Assembly (NCBI GenBank): GCA_002224055.1
Contig: AZLU01000112.1
Location: 66,714-130,713, forward strand
DNA from: Pezizomycotina sp. ARF18
Taxonomy: Eukaryota > Ascomycota
Direction: 5' to 3'
Length of the DNA: 64,000 bases
The first letter of the stretch is position 1; each line of letters begins with the position of its first letter. Position numbers and translations under genes: made by a program. The notes below the pieces were generated by a model that did no database searches, was not told where the DNA came from, and was given only the letters and a program-made list of their open reading frames with translations. Shown here piece after piece: positions 61,889-64,000 of the stretch.

Positions 61889-62195
61889 ATTTTTAACTTG
61901 AGCTGTGAGGAAGCTTGCAAATGAATACAGGATGCATTATTCCAGATTAGAAATATGTGTAGTAGAGAGCATGCATTTGTCTTCGGGAATATAAGAAGTG
62001 TACGTATCGGAACCCAGAAACTGGAAAGGAAATAGTGAAAGAGCTTCAATTATGGATATCCCACACCATTTTCTATCAAAATAAAACACCCGACGCCTAT
62101 TACTATGCACATGAATAATCGTACTCAGGGAAACATGTTCTGCAATGCCGCCGAATGAACAAACAGCTGAGAACCTCACGTTATGTCACTATCCC
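61889..62195. other. Short convergent intergenic region dehydrogenase / TLG1
   Basis: 307 bp between two converging stop codons; nothing recognised. Confidence 0.6.
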
Positions 62196-63104
62196 TTACA
62201 AAATTAATAATATGACCAGTAGTAAAATAAGAACAAATATCAGCACAGCGATACAACAGCTCGAGTATTTGTCTAAATTCGTGAGAGAATGAGCCAAGTT
62301 AGCGCATACTGTTTATACGAGAAAAGCTAAAACCCAAATAGGAATGAAATCAGCCTTACCTTCGTTCTTCTTTACGAATTCGTTCATCCTTTTAAGCCCC
62401 GCTTTAACTTTCCTTCCACCCGATCGGCTATCCTGTCCGTCTCGTCGAGTATCTCCGCCTGCTCCTCCAGCTCCCGCCCCATAACGTCTGCCTGCGCCCG
62501 CAGATTGCCCACGGTCCTATACACGCTATCTAGCTGCACGTCCTGCTCCCTCATGAGCTGCTGCTGATGCGAATGCTCGAACGCCGTATACGAATCCTCC
62601 TCCGCTTCATTTCCACCATATCCGTCCCCGTTCATCATCGGCGCTTTCCCCTTCGAAGGCGCACCTCCACCACCGCCGGAAACGAAATTGCTTTCTTTAC
62701 CGATTTCTTCTTTCATATCTGCCAGTTCACCCTCCGCTTCCGCAGCCACCGCCGCCGCTTTGCGACTTCTTCGATTTCGAGGCCGAAGCGGTACGGATCG
62801 CGCTCGCATTCGGATACGGCGAGCTGCAGGTCTTCCAGGTCGGACGATAGCTCTTGCAGCGAGGTTTGGAGCTCTTGGCGGGCGGAGGATAGCTCGGGCG
62901 ACGTGGAGGAGCTTGTTAAGGAGCGGATGCGGAGGTAGGAGGAGAAGAGCTGGCGGGTCGAGTTGAGGAGAACATTGGCTTCCCTATTTTTATGTCTTTT
63001 AGAAACGTCATTTCGTGAAGAAGTTTGTGAGCATGGACGGCAGGTGACGCTGCTTACTCTTGGACCTGGATGAAGGGGTCCCCGTCGTTCGTTGAGTTCA
63101 TCAT
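62196..63104 (-). CDS. TLG1: t-SNARE Tlg1 (syntaxin-6/10 type, Qc-SNARE)
   Basis: A Golgi/endosome SNARE. The start MMNSTNDGDPFIQVQE is joined across intron 62984-63057 to EANVLLNSTRQLFSSYLRIR. The N-terminal syntaxin-6 domain shows SPELSSARQELQTSLQELSS, DLEDLQLAVSECERDPYRF and GLEIEEVAKRR. A Gly/Ser linker follows. The SNARE heptad region is REQDVQLDSVYRTVGNLR, VMGRELEEQAEILDETD, with the zero-layer Gln in EEQAEI. Intron 62273-62359 precedes the tail anchor: KYSSCCIAVLIFVLILLLV, then ILLIL and stop, a single C-terminal membrane segment with two Cys at its cytosolic edge (possible palmitoylation). A frame jump lies near 62780. It is convergent with the dehydrogenase. Confidence 0.9.
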
Positions 63105-63903
63105 CTTGAACTAGATACTTGAAACACTCTGTCGCACGCAACCGTCAGGTATGAAGGGACGGGTGTATCGTCAGCGTTGAATCGCAGAGGGCAACGAGAA
63201 GGTTAAAAAGCACCGTGCGGGGAAAGAGGTACATCAGGATAGGAAGCCTATAGAATGTCGTCAGCGTCGATTGATGAAATGTGGAGGATCGAATCTTGGA
63301 AAGTCGACCGTCAGATGACGCGGACAGGAATACCTAAAAAAAGAGTAGAAGAAACAGAACTCGTGAAACTGACCAGAAATCGCATGTGAGAAATATACTA
63401 AGAGCTGTACGTGCTGTATTATTGCACTCCACTTTATATACGGCTGGGAGGCGTCGTGTCCTACTATTTTTGGTATTCGGGGGAATTCTAGACTCCAGCA
63501 GGCGGCGTTTAAGGTAAACTTAATAACACTTCCAAGCTTCCTCAGCCTAAGAGAAGACTTCCGCCTATAGGTATTCAAAAGCTCTCTACCCTTTCACCTT
63601 CACCTTCACCTTCACCTTCTCCTCACTTCATCACGACTTAACTAACTCAATGTCACTACCGCCTTCTTGAGAGTTCATCGTTTTATTTACAGATACCCTG
63701 TTTAGTACCTTTTGCTGTTCTCAAGTTTGGAGGAATTAAGCCCCTGGTTATTTTGCTCTCTCGGTTCCACCATACTTAAAACTTCCTACACCGGTTGCAC
63801 GCTTACGAAATTAGCGCCTCCGTCATTAAAAAAATTCGAACTCTAGTAACAGCTACGCACCTAATAAGCTGGAAACTCTCAAATCTTGCTTGTCCGGTCA
63901 GGA
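63105..63903. other. Upstream region of TLG1
   Basis: No gene recognised. It contains a TTCACC hexanucleotide array (63593-63619). Confidence 0.55.
63593..63619. repeat. (TTCACC)n hexanucleotide repeat
   Basis: Four and a half copies of TTCACC. Confidence 0.9.
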
Positions 63904-64000
63904 ATGGCTTTCAACTATCCGATACTCCGAACGGACTCTTCGTTCTCAGCAGTCCCGAGGACCGTCGAGCAGTCCCGGACCCCACCGCGGACGCCGAGGT
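63904..64000 (+). CDS. Possible 5' end of a gene cut by the window edge
   Basis: An ATG opens a frame to the window edge: MAFNYPILRTDSSFSAVPRT then a Thr/Pro/Arg-rich stretch. GC content rises sharply relative to the flank, as in other coding starts here. It is too short to assign; it may be chance. Confidence 0.3.
   Translation, partial: MAFNYPILRTDSSFSAVPRTVEQSRTPPRTPR

Overview
The window is nuclear DNA of a filamentous ascomycete (Pezizomycotina). This rests on a HET-domain protein, a Zn2Cys6/fungal_trans regulator, and typical fungal genes with short GT-AG introns (mostly 58-118 nt). Nineteen protein genes can be supported, plus one possible gene start at the right edge. No rRNA, tRNA, CRISPR array or intact transposon was recognised.

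The most important caveat is that almost every conserved gene, including indispensable ones (RPL4, MCM5, CDC16, COX6), reads only after several single-base frame jumps, often at short homopolymers. Fungal genes do not decay this way all at once, so these look like uncorrected base-calling indels in the assembly. I therefore annotate each locus as one CDS span and mention the breaks, rather than calling pseudogenes.

Layout. 1-1088: 3' part of NSA1 (60S ribosome biogenesis, +). 1.1-6.0 kb: AT- and homopolymer-rich gap. 6.0-9.3 kb: Zn2Cys6 transcription factor (-). 9.3-16.8 kb: long gene-poor stretch. 16.8-18.2 kb: RPL4 (+). 18.9-20.1 kb: GRE2-like NAD(P) reductase (-). 21.3-23.8 kb: an unrecognised protein with about twenty Gly-Trp repeats (-). 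25.2-29.0 kb: Ste23/insulin-degrading-enzyme peptidase (-). 29.0-34.5 kb: gene-poor, with clustered trinucleotide repeats.

The right half is gene-dense: Vps75/NAP-type histone chaperone (-), complex I NDUFS6-type subunit (-), Mpp6-like exosome cofactor with a zinc knuckle (+), CFIm25/NUDT21 (-), HET-domain protein (+), METTL25/RRNAD1-type methyltransferase (+), APC/C subunit Cdc16/Cut9 (-), MCM5 (+), ELO fatty-acid elongase (-), cytochrome c oxidase subunit COX6/Va (+), SRR1/Ber1-like protein (+), Gfo/Idh/MocA dehydrogenase (+), SNARE Tlg1 (-).

Functionally this is mostly housekeeping: ribosome and RNA metabolism, replication and mitosis, respiration, lipid and Golgi traffic. Two divergent pairs stand out: NDUFS6/MPP6 around a perfect CACGTG palindrome, and CDC16/MCM5 with an MCB-type ACGCGT box. 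The candidates for something less described are the GW-repeat protein (AGO-hook-like architecture), the Mpp6-zinc knuckle fusion and the HET gene.
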